Below, piece by piece: positions 1 to 5,011 of a DNA stretch of 5,011 bases. The stretch comes from Synergistaceae bacterium (GTDB lineage Bacteria > Synergistota > Synergistia > Synergistales > Aminobacteriaceae). The notes beneath the pieces were generated by a model, which saw only the letters and a program-made list of their open reading frames with translations, was not told the DNA's origin and did no database searches. Positions within the stretch are counted from its first letter, which is position 1; each line of letters opens with the position of its first letter. The stretch lies in NCBI GenBank assembly GCA_017448375.1, contig JAFSLR010000035.1, forward strand, positions 1 to 5,011. The letters are read 5' to 3'. The translations under genes and the position numbers were made by a program.

Positions 1-103
1 AACACACTATAGCGTTGTCTCCTGCTTCCTCATACAAAGCCCTGAGTCTCTGCGAAGCGTCCCACTCACGCACAAGATGTTGATATAAAATAATAACGTT
101 CAT
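1..103 (-). CDS. Unrecognised protein, N-terminal 34 residues only (runs off the left edge)
   Basis: An open frame reads leftward from an ATG at 103-101 to the window edge without a stop. The start is supported by GAGG on the minus strand, 8 nt upstream of the ATG, and by a strong extended -10 about 55 bases further upstream. The visible peptide begins MNVIILYQHLVREWDASQ and continues to a hydrophobic NAIVC at residues 30-34. This reads as a beta strand (residues 2-8), an amphipathic helix (about 12-27) and a second strand. That layout is typical of the start of a Rossmann-like fold, as in glycosyltransferases, nucleotide-binding enzymes and some surface-polysaccharide proteins. The piece is too short to assign a family. 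It follows fumC in the same direction after an 81-base gap. I am fairly confident that it is a real gene and have no confident function. Confidence 0.6.
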   Translation of the reverse strand, partial: MNVIILYQHLVREWDASQRLRALYEEAGDNAIVC

Positions 104-158
104 TTACTCTGCCTCATAAAAATTTTCTCTGCGTAGTTTTTGTGCAAAGATGAAATGT

Positions 159-167
159 ATTATAACA
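159..167 (-). promoter_or_regulatory. Extended -10 promoter for the left-edge gene
   Basis: On the minus strand the sequence TGTTATAAT is a perfect -10 hexamer (164-159) preceded by the TG dinucleotide of an extended -10 element. No good -35 hexamer sits at 16-18 bp, which is usual for extended -10 promoters. Transcription would begin near 152, giving a leader of about 50 nt before the ATG at 103. The hexamer lies between the arms of an imperfect inverted repeat (TGAATGT and ACATTTCA on the minus strand, about 151-171), which could be an operator. The hexamer match is seen directly; promoter activity is inferred. Confidence 0.55.
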
Positions 168-184
168 TTCACAGTTCGCAAAAC

Positions 185-1549
185 TCACACCATATCTTGA
201 GGATTTATATACCTGTCGTACTCTTCAGCCGTAAGAATCCCCAATGAAACCGCCGACTCCTTCAGCGTAATATTTCTCTCATGTGCATTCTTAGCGATTA
301 AAGCCGCTTTGTCATACCCCGTATGAGGATTAAGAGCCGTAACAAGCATTAAGGATTTCGATAAATTCTCCTGCATTTTGTCTTTGTTCGGCCGTATTCC
401 CTCAAGGCATTTCCGCGTGAAATATGAGAATGTCTCAGCAAGAAGATTAACCGACTGCAAGAAGTTATACGCTATCACCGGCATAAACACATTAAGCTGG
501 AAGTTCCCTTGTGAGGCCGCGAACCCTATCGCCGAATCATTCCCCATAACCTGAACCGCCGACATCGTCAACGCCTCGCACTGAGTCGGATTGACTTTTC
601 CCGGCATTATGGAGCTTCCCGGCTCGTTCTCAGGGATAAATATTTCACCCAGACCGCAACGAGGCCCAGATGAAAGCCATCGTATATCGTTCGCAATCTT
701 CATCATGTCAGCAGAAAGCCCCTTCAACGCCCCGTGAACATACGCAAAAGCAGCCTTTGACGTGAGCGCGTGAAACTTATTCGGACTCGTCGTGAAAGGA
801 AGCCCCGTAAGCCCTGCGATTTCGTGTGCTGACTCCTCCGCAAAACCTTCGGGAGCGTTCAAGCCCGTGCCGACTGCCGTACCCCCAAGCGCAAGAGGAT
901 ACAGTGTCGTCATGGCCTGTGAGATTGCGTCCTTTCCCTGCGAAACCATTTCGAGCCACGCGGAAATTTCCTGCCCGAACGTTATCGGCACTGCGTCCTG
1001 AAGGTGAGTGCGCCCCGTTTTGATGACTGACATATTCTCGGTCATCAGGCGTTCAAGCACTCTCATTCCTTCGTCAAGCGCGGGGAACAAATGCCCGTTG
1101 ATTTCCGTAACCGCTGAGATGTTCATTGCTGCCGGAAATGTATCATTAGAGCTTTGAGACATGTTGACGTGGTCGTTCGGGTGCAAAAGTTTTTCACCTG
1201 ATAATTCGTTTCCCCTGTTGGCGATTACTTCGTTGACGTTCATGTTCGTCTGAGTCCCTGAGCCTGTCTGCCAAACCGTAAGCGGAAAATGCTCATCAAG
1301 TTTCCCCGCTAAAATTTCATCGCACACGGTTATGATTATGTCCCGGCGTTTTGAGTCGAGTCTTCCTGATTTGGAGTTTGCGATTGCTGAGGCTTTCTTG
1401 ATTGTTGCTAGGGCGTATATTATAGGCATTGGCATTCTTTCGGCTGACTGCGTGAAGTTCTCCATGCTCCTTTGAGTCTGCGCTCCCCAATATGCTTTTG
1501 ACGGTACTAATATTTCTCCCATTGAGTCGCGCTCGGTCCTGTAATCCAT
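185..1549 (-). CDS. fumC: Class II fumarate hydratase (fumarase C)
   Basis: This cytoplasmic enzyme catalyses the reversible hydration of fumarate to L-malate. It belongs to the aspartase/fumarase superfamily and acts as a homotetramer with active sites built from three subunits. At 454 residues it has the usual family length. The N-terminus (YRTERDSMGEI, then WGAQTQRS at 21-28) is canonical. Conserved regions appear in order: SGTQTNMNVNE (97-107), SQSSND (131-136), THLQDA with the catalytic-pair histidine (H182), and the superfamily signature GSSIMPGKVNP (311-321). In the last, S312 matches the catalytic serine, K318 and N320 are substrate contacts, and E325 follows. This oxygen-stable class needs no iron-sulfur cluster. 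The ATG at 1549 has AAGGAG on the minus strand, its GGAG 11 nt upstream. The gene lies 112 bases downstream of uvrC in the same direction but has its own promoter candidate. Nothing suggests truncation or frameshift. Argininosuccinate lyase, aspartase and adenylosuccinate lyase are excluded by the full fumarase-type motif set, with aspartase the nearest alternative. Confidence 0.96.
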   Translation of the reverse strand: MDYRTERDSMGEILVPSKAYWGAQTQRSMENFTQSAERMPMPIIYALATIKKASAIANSKSGRLDSKRRDIIITVCDEILAGKLDEHFPLTVWQTGSGTQTNMNVNEVIANRGNELSGEKLLHPNDHVNMSQSSNDTFPAAMNISAVTEINGHLFPALDEGMRVLERLMTENMSVIKTGRTHLQDAVPITFGQEISAWLEMVSQGKDAISQAMTTLYPLALGGTAVGTGLNAPEGFAEESAHEIAGLTGLPFTTSPNKFHALTSKAAFAYVHGALKGLSADMMKIANDIRWLSSGPRCGLGEIFIPENEPGSSIMPGKVNPTQCEALTMSAVQVMGNDSAIGFAASQGNFQLNVFMPVIAYNFLQSVNLLAETFSYFTRKCLEGIRPNKDKMQENLSKSLMLVTALNPHTGYDKAALIAKNAHERNITLKESAVSLGILTAEEYDRYINPQDMV

Positions 1550-1588
1550 GTAATAATTTTCTCCTTCTCTGCTTAATGCTTGCGAAAG

Positions 1589-1597
1589 ATTATAACA
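1589..1597 (-). promoter_or_regulatory. Extended -10 promoter for fumC
   Basis: The minus strand carries TGTTATAAT, a perfect -10 hexamer (1594-1589) with the extended TG. The nine bases are identical to the element upstream of the left-edge gene. A TTGAAG hexamer lies upstream with a rather long 19-bp spacer. Initiation near 1582 would give a leader of about 32 nt containing the fumC ribosome binding site. This suggests fumC can be transcribed independently of uvrC. No convincing terminator lies between uvrC and this promoter, so read-through is also possible. Confidence 0.55.
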
Positions 1598-1661
1598 AAA
1601 TCAACTCAGCTTGCTTCAAAGGAGCTCAAATATTACATGCTCAATCATTTTTTTTGACCTT

Positions 1662-3113
1662 CTACTTATCCCGCCTCAATCCCTCAAGAATCTTAACCGC
1701 TAGTTTCTCCCCGATTCCTTTAACCGTCATCAAGTCTTCCACACTAAGCCCCGCAATCTTTCCAGCCCCACCGAACTTCACGAGCAACTCCGCAGCTTTC
1801 TTCCTCCCGATTCCAGGAATATCATCAAGCCTCGAATGCCTCATACGTTTTTCGCGCGCATTCCTGTGAGTCGTTATCGCGTAACGGTGAACTTCATCCC
1901 TTAAACGCTGGAACAGCTGCAACGCCGGATCATCACGTCCGAGCCTCAAAGGTTCAGGGTTATCCGGCGTGAATATCAGCTCTTCACGTTCCGCAAGCGC
2001 AATCATCGGAATCTCATACCCCAAGTCCCTAACCGCCCTCAATGCGTAATCCAGCTGTCCCGGCCCCCCGTCAATCACCGCTAACTGCGGAGCAGGCTCA
2101 TCCTCATTCATCACGTGAGCGTAACGCCTCTTCACAGTCTCATACATTGACGCAAAATCATCTATTTCACCCTCAGCAAGCCCCCTAATCTTGAAACGCC
2201 GATAGAGATTCGGACTCGGCCTCCCCTGTTCAAACACTACGCAGCAACCGTATGTATCATGGCCGTGTGTGTGCGAAATGTCAAACGCATCAATCCTCCA
2301 CGCAAGCACCTTCAAGCCGAGTAATTCTTGAATCCTGTTTAACACCTTCCACGTCTCATTGTCTAAATCCTCCTGTAACGCTGAAGATATTTTCTGACGC
2401 GACAATCTCCAAACCGCCCGTATCGTATCTCTATATCTCGCTGCTTTCTCGAACTCTAATTTTTTTGCTGACTGGTTCATTCTCTCGCGCAATCTCTCTA
2501 TCAGTTCGGCCTGTTTTCCCCCGAAAAGTAATATTATGTCGGCGACTCGTTCTCTGTATTCCGACTGTGTACAGAGTCCCGCGCAAGCTCCCATTGAATG
2601 ACCGAGATTATATTCTACACATGGACGTTTTCTTTTGACGGGTGAAATTTTTGACCTGCAAACCCTCAGAGGGAAATACCTTTCAGAAAGCCTCATCAAG
2701 TTTCTTATATTCCCGGCGTCAACAAAAGGCCCTAAATACACAGCCCCGTCATTATTCTTACGCCTCGTAATTTCTATTCTTGGGTAATCCTCATTCGTTA
2801 TCTTCACATAGGGGTAACGATCATTCATCTTTAAGTCTACGTTAAAGAACGGGGAATAACGCCGGATTAATTTTGCCTCAACAATTAACGCTTCCGCTTC
2901 GGTCTCAGTACGTATTATTGATATGTCCTCGATTAGCTGGACGAGTTTACGGAGTCTCGGTGAGGCGTGAGTGTGCCGGAAATATGAAGATACCCTGCGT
3001 TTTAGCTTCTTAGCTTTTCCGACATAAATTATTTTCCCGTCAATGTCCCTCATTAAATACACGCCCGGTCTTTCAGGGAGAGTCTTTAAGATTGCTGATA
3101 TTTTTTCTTTCAC
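1662..3113 (-). CDS. uvrC: UvrC, excinuclease ABC subunit C, compact form lacking the central linker region
   Basis: UvrC is the nuclease of nucleotide excision repair. It is recruited by UvrB bound at a lesion and cuts the damaged strand on both sides. The GIY-YIG domain for the 3' cut spans about 12-95, with GVY at 17-19, YVG at 30-32, R40 and catalytic E79. Four cysteines (C152, C165, C177, C181) match the iron-sulfur cluster ligands reported for UvrC. The UVR motif that contacts UvrB is at about 201-236. The RNase H-like domain for the 5' cut has D278 (FDISH), D348 (VIDGGPGQL) and H409 (DEVHRYAITTHR). Two helix-hairpin-helix motifs (about 429-446 and 461-478) end the protein. At 483 residues it is about 120 shorter than typical UvrC (about 600). 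The loss is confined to the stretch between residues 236 and 278, and the reading frame is intact. The start is GTG: upstream in-frame codons reach a stop at 3125-3123 with no ATG, GTG or TTG, and the protein alignment supports this start. GAGGAG lies 12 nt upstream, a longish spacing. Confidence 0.95.
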   Translation of the reverse strand: MKEKISAILKTLPERPGVYLMRDIDGKIIYVGKAKKLKRRVSSYFRHTHASPRLRKLVQLIEDISIIRTETEAEALIVEAKLIRRYSPFFNVDLKMNDRYPYVKITNEDYPRIEITRRKNNDGAVYLGPFVDAGNIRNLMRLSERYFPLRVCRSKISPVKRKRPCVEYNLGHSMGACAGLCTQSEYRERVADIILLFGGKQAELIERLRERMNQSAKKLEFEKAARYRDTIRAVWRLSRQKISSALQEDLDNETWKVLNRIQELLGLKVLAWRIDAFDISHTHGHDTYGCCVVFEQGRPSPNLYRRFKIRGLAEGEIDDFASMYETVKRRYAHVMNEDEPAPQLAVIDGGPGQLDYALRAVRDLGYEIPMIALAEREELIFTPDNPEPLRLGRDDPALQLFQRLRDEVHRYAITTHRNAREKRMRHSRLDDIPGIGRKKAAELLVKFGGAGKIAGLSVEDLMTVKGIGEKLAVKILEGLRRDK

Positions 3114-3125
3114 GATTCGTATTTA

Positions 3126-3174
3126 CTCCTCACAGATTTTAATGTTACGCAAATTTTGAGCCTGATAAAATTTC
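3126..3174. repeat. Imperfect direct repeat, uvrC-proximal copy
   Basis: This 49-base segment matches 3228-3278 with about five mismatches and one 2-base gap, roughly 90 percent identity. It begins with ctcctc, which on the minus strand is the GAGGAG ribosome binding site of uvrC, and ends with gcctgataaaatttc. The shared cores include gttacgcaaa and the 15 bases at the distal end. The similarity continues past the ribosome binding site into the first uvrC codons. The duplicated unit is therefore about 104-109 bases: roughly 3066-3174 here and 3175-3278 for the other copy. Confidence 0.8.
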
Positions 3175-3219
3175 GGGGTGTTCTGGTTTCTCTATAACTG
3201 CTGAAAATTTTTCCCTCAC
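3145..3219 (-). CDS. Candidate 24-codon leader ORF or relic, a degenerate copy of the uvrC 5' end
   Basis: A GTG codon at 3219-3217 has GAGGAG on the minus strand exactly 8 nt upstream, which is better spacing than uvrC itself has. It opens 24 codons ending with TAA at 3147-3145, 31 nt before the uvrC start. The first 15 residues, MREKFSAVIEKPEHP, align with the UvrC N-terminus MKEKISAILKTLPERP with one gap. Eight residues are identical and most of the rest are conservative. The remaining codons run into the second copy of the flanking repeat. The simplest reading is a tandem duplication of the uvrC leader plus its first codons. It may be a non-functional relic, or a translated upstream ORF that affects uvrC expression. 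The sequence and alignment are seen directly; translation and any regulatory role are inference. Confidence 0.4.
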   Translation of the reverse strand: MREKFSAVIEKPEHPEILSGSKFA

Positions 3220-3227
3220 GTTTTCCG

Positions 3228-3278
3228 CTCCTCATAAATTTTAACGTTACGCAAAACTTGACAGCCTGATAAAATTTC
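3228..3278. repeat. Imperfect direct repeat, transporter-proximal copy
   Basis: This is the second copy of the leader repeat, 51 bases long and offset by 102-104 bases. On the minus strand its ctcctc provides the ribosome binding site of the 24-codon mini-ORF. On the plus strand its distal half holds TTGACA (3258-3263) and TGATAAAAT (3267-3275), the best promoter-like elements in front of the transporter genes. Relative to the other copy it has two extra bases (ca), and these complete the TTGACA hexamer. Confidence 0.8.
3258..3275 (+). promoter_or_regulatory. Candidate promoter for the TAXI TRAP transporter genes
   Basis: Two overlapping possibilities are visible. TGATAAAAT at 3267-3275 is an extended -10 element resembling the TGTTATAAT found in front of fumC and the left-edge gene. 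It would start transcription near 3282 and give a leader of about 45 nt. TTGACA at 3258-3263 is a perfect -35 hexamer, but the bases 17 bp downstream (TCACCA) make a poor -10. The extended -10 reading is more consistent with the other promoters in the window. Activity is inferred. Confidence 0.4.
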
Positions 3279-3326
3279 AATCACCAATATTGTTACACAA
3301 AATTCATTTTCAGGAGTGATTTATTC

Positions 3327-4334
3327 ATGAAGTCTTTTCGTATTTCGTTGATTGCACTTCTCATCGCGTCTTTACTCGTTGGCTGTTCTTACGCCGAAAC
3401 CGACAAAACCGGATGGCCGGATCAGCTCCGGTTCATGGCAGGCCCTCCCGGCGGCAACTGGTTCGCACTCGGCACGGCACTCTCTGAGATGTGGACAGGC
3501 GCAGGACTCCCCCAAACAACAAGCTCATCGGGCGGCGGTGTCTCAAACATTCTCAACGCTCACGCAAGGCGCGGGGATTTGGGATTCTCCGTTACATCAC
3601 TTCTCGGCGCAGCTCTCAAAGGTGAGGCCGACTTCAAGGGCAGAGTCGTCAACAACGCCGTAATCATGGCGAACCTTTACACGCAGTACACATACTTCAT
3701 CATGCGCAAGGACTTCGCCGAAAAGAACGGTATCAAATCCGTTGAGGACATAATCGCAAAGAAACTCCCCATGAGATTCGCTACCCTAAAGCCCGGAACA
3801 AGCTCCGAATTTGTCGTTAAAGCATTGTTCGAGAAAGGTTACGGATTCGATTACAAGAAAACGTTTCAGGATTGGGGCGGAAGTGTAGAGTATGCTTCAT
3901 ATGACGGCGGAGCGGATTTGCTTGCTGACAATCACCTTGACTGCTTTGCGTTCTCAATCGGCAAAATCGCTTCTACTGTCATGAACATTGAGAGCCAGGT
4001 TGACGTTGTGTTATTGCCGGTAGGACAGGACGCACTCGACAAACTTTCGGACGCTTACGGAACAGTAACACTCACGATTGACCCGGGAATCTACAAGTCA
4101 GTCCCAGAAGGCGCAGAACCCGTTAAAGTTGTGGGCGATTACACCTGCATAGTAATCCGCAAAGACCTTCCCGAAACATTAGTCTACGAACTCAACAAAG
4201 CAATTTGGGAGCATAAAGACGCACTTGTCGCAGCCGTAAGAGACATGGCCGAGCTTGAGCCGTCAATCGCTCTTCCCGACAAAGTCCCGGCTCATGAAGG
4301 CAGCGTAAAATTCTGGAGTGAGCTGAAGAAATAA
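3327..4334 (+). CDS. TAXI-family TRAP transporter solute-binding lipoprotein
   Basis: This is the extracytoplasmic binding subunit of a TRAP transporter of the TAXI class, which captures an organic solute and delivers it to the fused membrane subunit encoded next. The 335 residues are the usual length. Residues 1-20 form a lipoprotein signal: K2 and R5, a hydrophobic stretch, then lipobox LVGC with C20 as the predicted lipidated residue. An alternative signal peptidase I site (SYA before E24) also exists. Mature-protein hallmarks include the glycine-rich ligand loop FMAGPPGGNWFALG with LSEMW, SSSGGGVSNIL, and a C-terminal PGIYKSVPEG segment followed by VIRKDLPETLVYELNKAIW, all typical of TAXI proteins. 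Known TAXI ligands include glutamate and related acids; nothing here fixes the ligand. AGGAGTGA at 3312-3319 precedes the ATG, with its GGAG 10 nt away. The stop overlaps the next start (TAATG), indicating translational coupling. Adjacent fumC might hint at a dicarboxylate, but it is divergently transcribed and weak evidence. Confidence 0.93.
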   Translation: MKSFRISLIALLIASLLVGCSYAETDKTGWPDQLRFMAGPPGGNWFALGTALSEMWTGAGLPQTTSSSGGGVSNILNAHARRGDLGFSVTSLLGAALKGEADFKGRVVNNAVIMANLYTQYTYFIMRKDFAEKNGIKSVEDIIAKKLPMRFATLKPGTSSEFVVKALFEKGYGFDYKKTFQDWGGSVEYASYDGGADLLADNHLDCFAFSIGKIASTVMNIESQVDVVLLPVGQDALDKLSDAYGTVTLTIDPGIYKSVPEGAEPVKVVGDYTCIVIRKDLPETLVYELNKAIWEHKDALVAAVRDMAELEPSIALPDKVPAHEGSVKFWSELKK

Positions 4335-5011
4335 TGCGTAAACTTTCAGGCACAACAAAAACGCTAATATATCTCTATGTTCTCGCAATGGGAGTGTTTC
4401 ATCTCTTCACGGCCAGCGCGGGAAACTATGAGGCATATTTACAGCGTTCGATACATCTTGCGTTCGTACTTCCTCTAGCGTTTGTGCTTTACCCCGTCAA
4501 CAGCAAAGCACCCAAAGACAGAGTCCCGATTTATGACTGGATACTCGCAATCTTGGCAGCAGCACCGGGAGTCTATTCTATGGTGAATTACACGGCGATA
4601 ACCGAACGTATACAGCAGATCGACCCGCTGACTACAGCTCAGTTAGTGCTTGGCTCATTGCTTGTGATATTACTGCTTGAAGGCACACGGCGTATTGTCG
4701 GCTTGCCATTGTCATTAATTGCGGCGTTGTTTGCTGTCTACATGTTATACGGCTACAAATTGCCGGGATTGCTACAGGGCTTCCAGTTCCAATACCCTGA
4801 AGTAATAGAGCAGTTATATCTGACGGACGAAGGAATTTTCGCATCACCTTTGGGAGTTTCGGCGACGTATGTAATGATATTCCTGATATTCGGAGCGTTC
4901 CTCGAAAAGTCAGGGGCTGGCGACTGGTTCATGAGCGTAGCACAGGCATTCACGGGAACGACTCCCGGAGGCCCGGCGCAAATCGCTGTGTTAAGTTCGT
5001 GCTTGTTCGGG
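4334..5011 (+). CDS. TRAP transporter fused permease (DctQ/DctM type), N-terminal 226 residues, runs off the right edge
   Basis: This is the inner-membrane subunit that works with the preceding binding protein and couples solute uptake to an ion gradient, usually sodium. TAXI systems typically have the small and large membrane subunits fused in one protein of about 600-700 residues, so roughly a third is visible. Hydrophobic segments lie at about 9-27, 38-55, 67-84, 101-115, 121-140 and 174-190. The first four correspond to the DctQ-like part. The run EGTRRIVGLPLSLIAALF (116-133) and then GAFLEKSGAGDWF (187-199) with TTPGGPAQIAVLSSCLFG at 209-226 are hallmarks of the family entering its DctM-like part. 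The frame is open to the last base. The ATG at 4334 shares its A with the upstream TAA stop, so ribosomes finishing the binding protein can restart here. No separate strong ribosome binding site is obvious; the coding end of the upstream gene has only a weak purine run (GAAGAAA). Confidence 0.92.
   Translation, partial: MRKLSGTTKTLIYLYVLAMGVFHLFTASAGNYEAYLQRSIHLAFVLPLAFVLYPVNSKAPKDRVPIYDWILAILAAAPGVYSMVNYTAITERIQQIDPLTTAQLVLGSLLVILLLEGTRRIVGLPLSLIAALFAVYMLYGYKLPGLLQGFQFQYPEVIEQLYLTDEGIFASPLGVSATYVMIFLIFGAFLEKSGAGDWFMSVAQAFTGTTPGGPAQIAVLSSCLFG

Noticed and set aside
1621..1656. GAGC/GCTC hairpin followed by a run of eight T on the plus strand, resembling a terminator
   Set aside because: The stem is only about 4 bp with a long loop, and the T run follows it on the plus strand, where no gene ends. 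On the minus strand, where uvrC ends, the run is A and lies on the wrong side.
1492..1869. Plus-strand open frame of 125 codons across the uvrC-fumC gap
   Set aside because: It is antisense to the ends of two well-supported genes, has composition typical of a shadow frame and shows no recognisable domain.
2252..2638. Plus-strand open frame of 128 codons inside uvrC
   Set aside because: It is entirely antisense to conserved UvrC domains and has no plausible ribosome binding site or family resemblance.
3110..3235. A 41-residue minus-strand ORF from an ATG at 3235, ending with a TGA that overlaps the uvrC GTG (GTGA)
   Set aside because: The stop-start overlap looks like translational coupling, but no ribosome binding site precedes the ATG. 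The ATG is next to the GAGGAG that serves the other frame, and the peptide is basic and nondescript. The overlapping frame starting at 3219 has better support.
3126..3278. The repeats considered as a CRISPR array or attachment sites
   Set aside because: There are only two copies, they are imperfect and of unequal length, and the similarity extends into uvrC codons. There is no third copy, cas gene or integrase nearby.
4632..4953. Two overlapping minus-strand frames at the right edge
   Set aside because: They lie antisense to the TRAP permease, whose plus-strand frame has clear membrane segments and family motifs. They are shadows.
1..5011. A hidden defence, mobile or otherwise novel multi-gene system
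   Set aside because: All long frames are accounted for by housekeeping repair, central metabolism and transport genes. I saw no transposase, integrase, toxin-antitoxin or RNA gene signal.

Overview
This is an ordinary bacterial chromosomal window with moderate GC content. It holds two complete leftward genes (uvrC, then fumC), the first 34 codons of a third leftward gene at the left edge, and a rightward pair encoding a TAXI-type TRAP transporter: a complete binding protein followed by the first 226 residues of a fused permease. The lipoprotein-type signal on the binding protein, the TAXI/fused-permease arrangement and the general protein style fit an anaerobic diderm, possibly of the Synergistota. 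That assignment is inferred from memory of such genomes and is not proven by any marker here.

Layout from left to right: (1) 1-103, minus: 5' end of an unrecognised gene with a Rossmann-like beginning. (2) 104-184: a short gap with an extended -10 promoter inside a dyad. (3) 185-1549, minus: class II fumarase, fumC. (4) 1550-1661: a gap with a second promoter using the same nine-base extended -10 sequence, followed by the fumC ribosome binding site. (5) 1662-3113, minus: a GTG-started uvrC of 483 residues. All catalytic residues are present, but about 120 residues are missing between the UVR motif and the RNase H-like domain. (6) 3114-3326: a divergent intergenic region. It contains an imperfect tandem duplication of the uvrC leader and its first codons, which creates a 24-codon mini-ORF with a good ribosome binding site. 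It also carries the rightward promoter candidates. (7) 3327-4334, plus: TAXI solute-binding lipoprotein. (8) 4334 to the window edge, plus: fused DctQ/DctM-type permease, overlapping the preceding stop codon by one base.

The transporter genes form a translationally coupled pair that should import an unidentified organic solute, driven by an ion gradient. UvrC makes the two incisions of nucleotide excision repair. FumC interconverts fumarate and malate. The leftward genes are co-directional, but each of the two downstream genes has its own plausible promoter, so they are not necessarily a tight operon. I found no CRISPR array, RNA gene, insertion sequence, toxin-antitoxin pair or defence system. 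The observations most worth following up are the duplicated uvrC 5' end and the compact UvrC.
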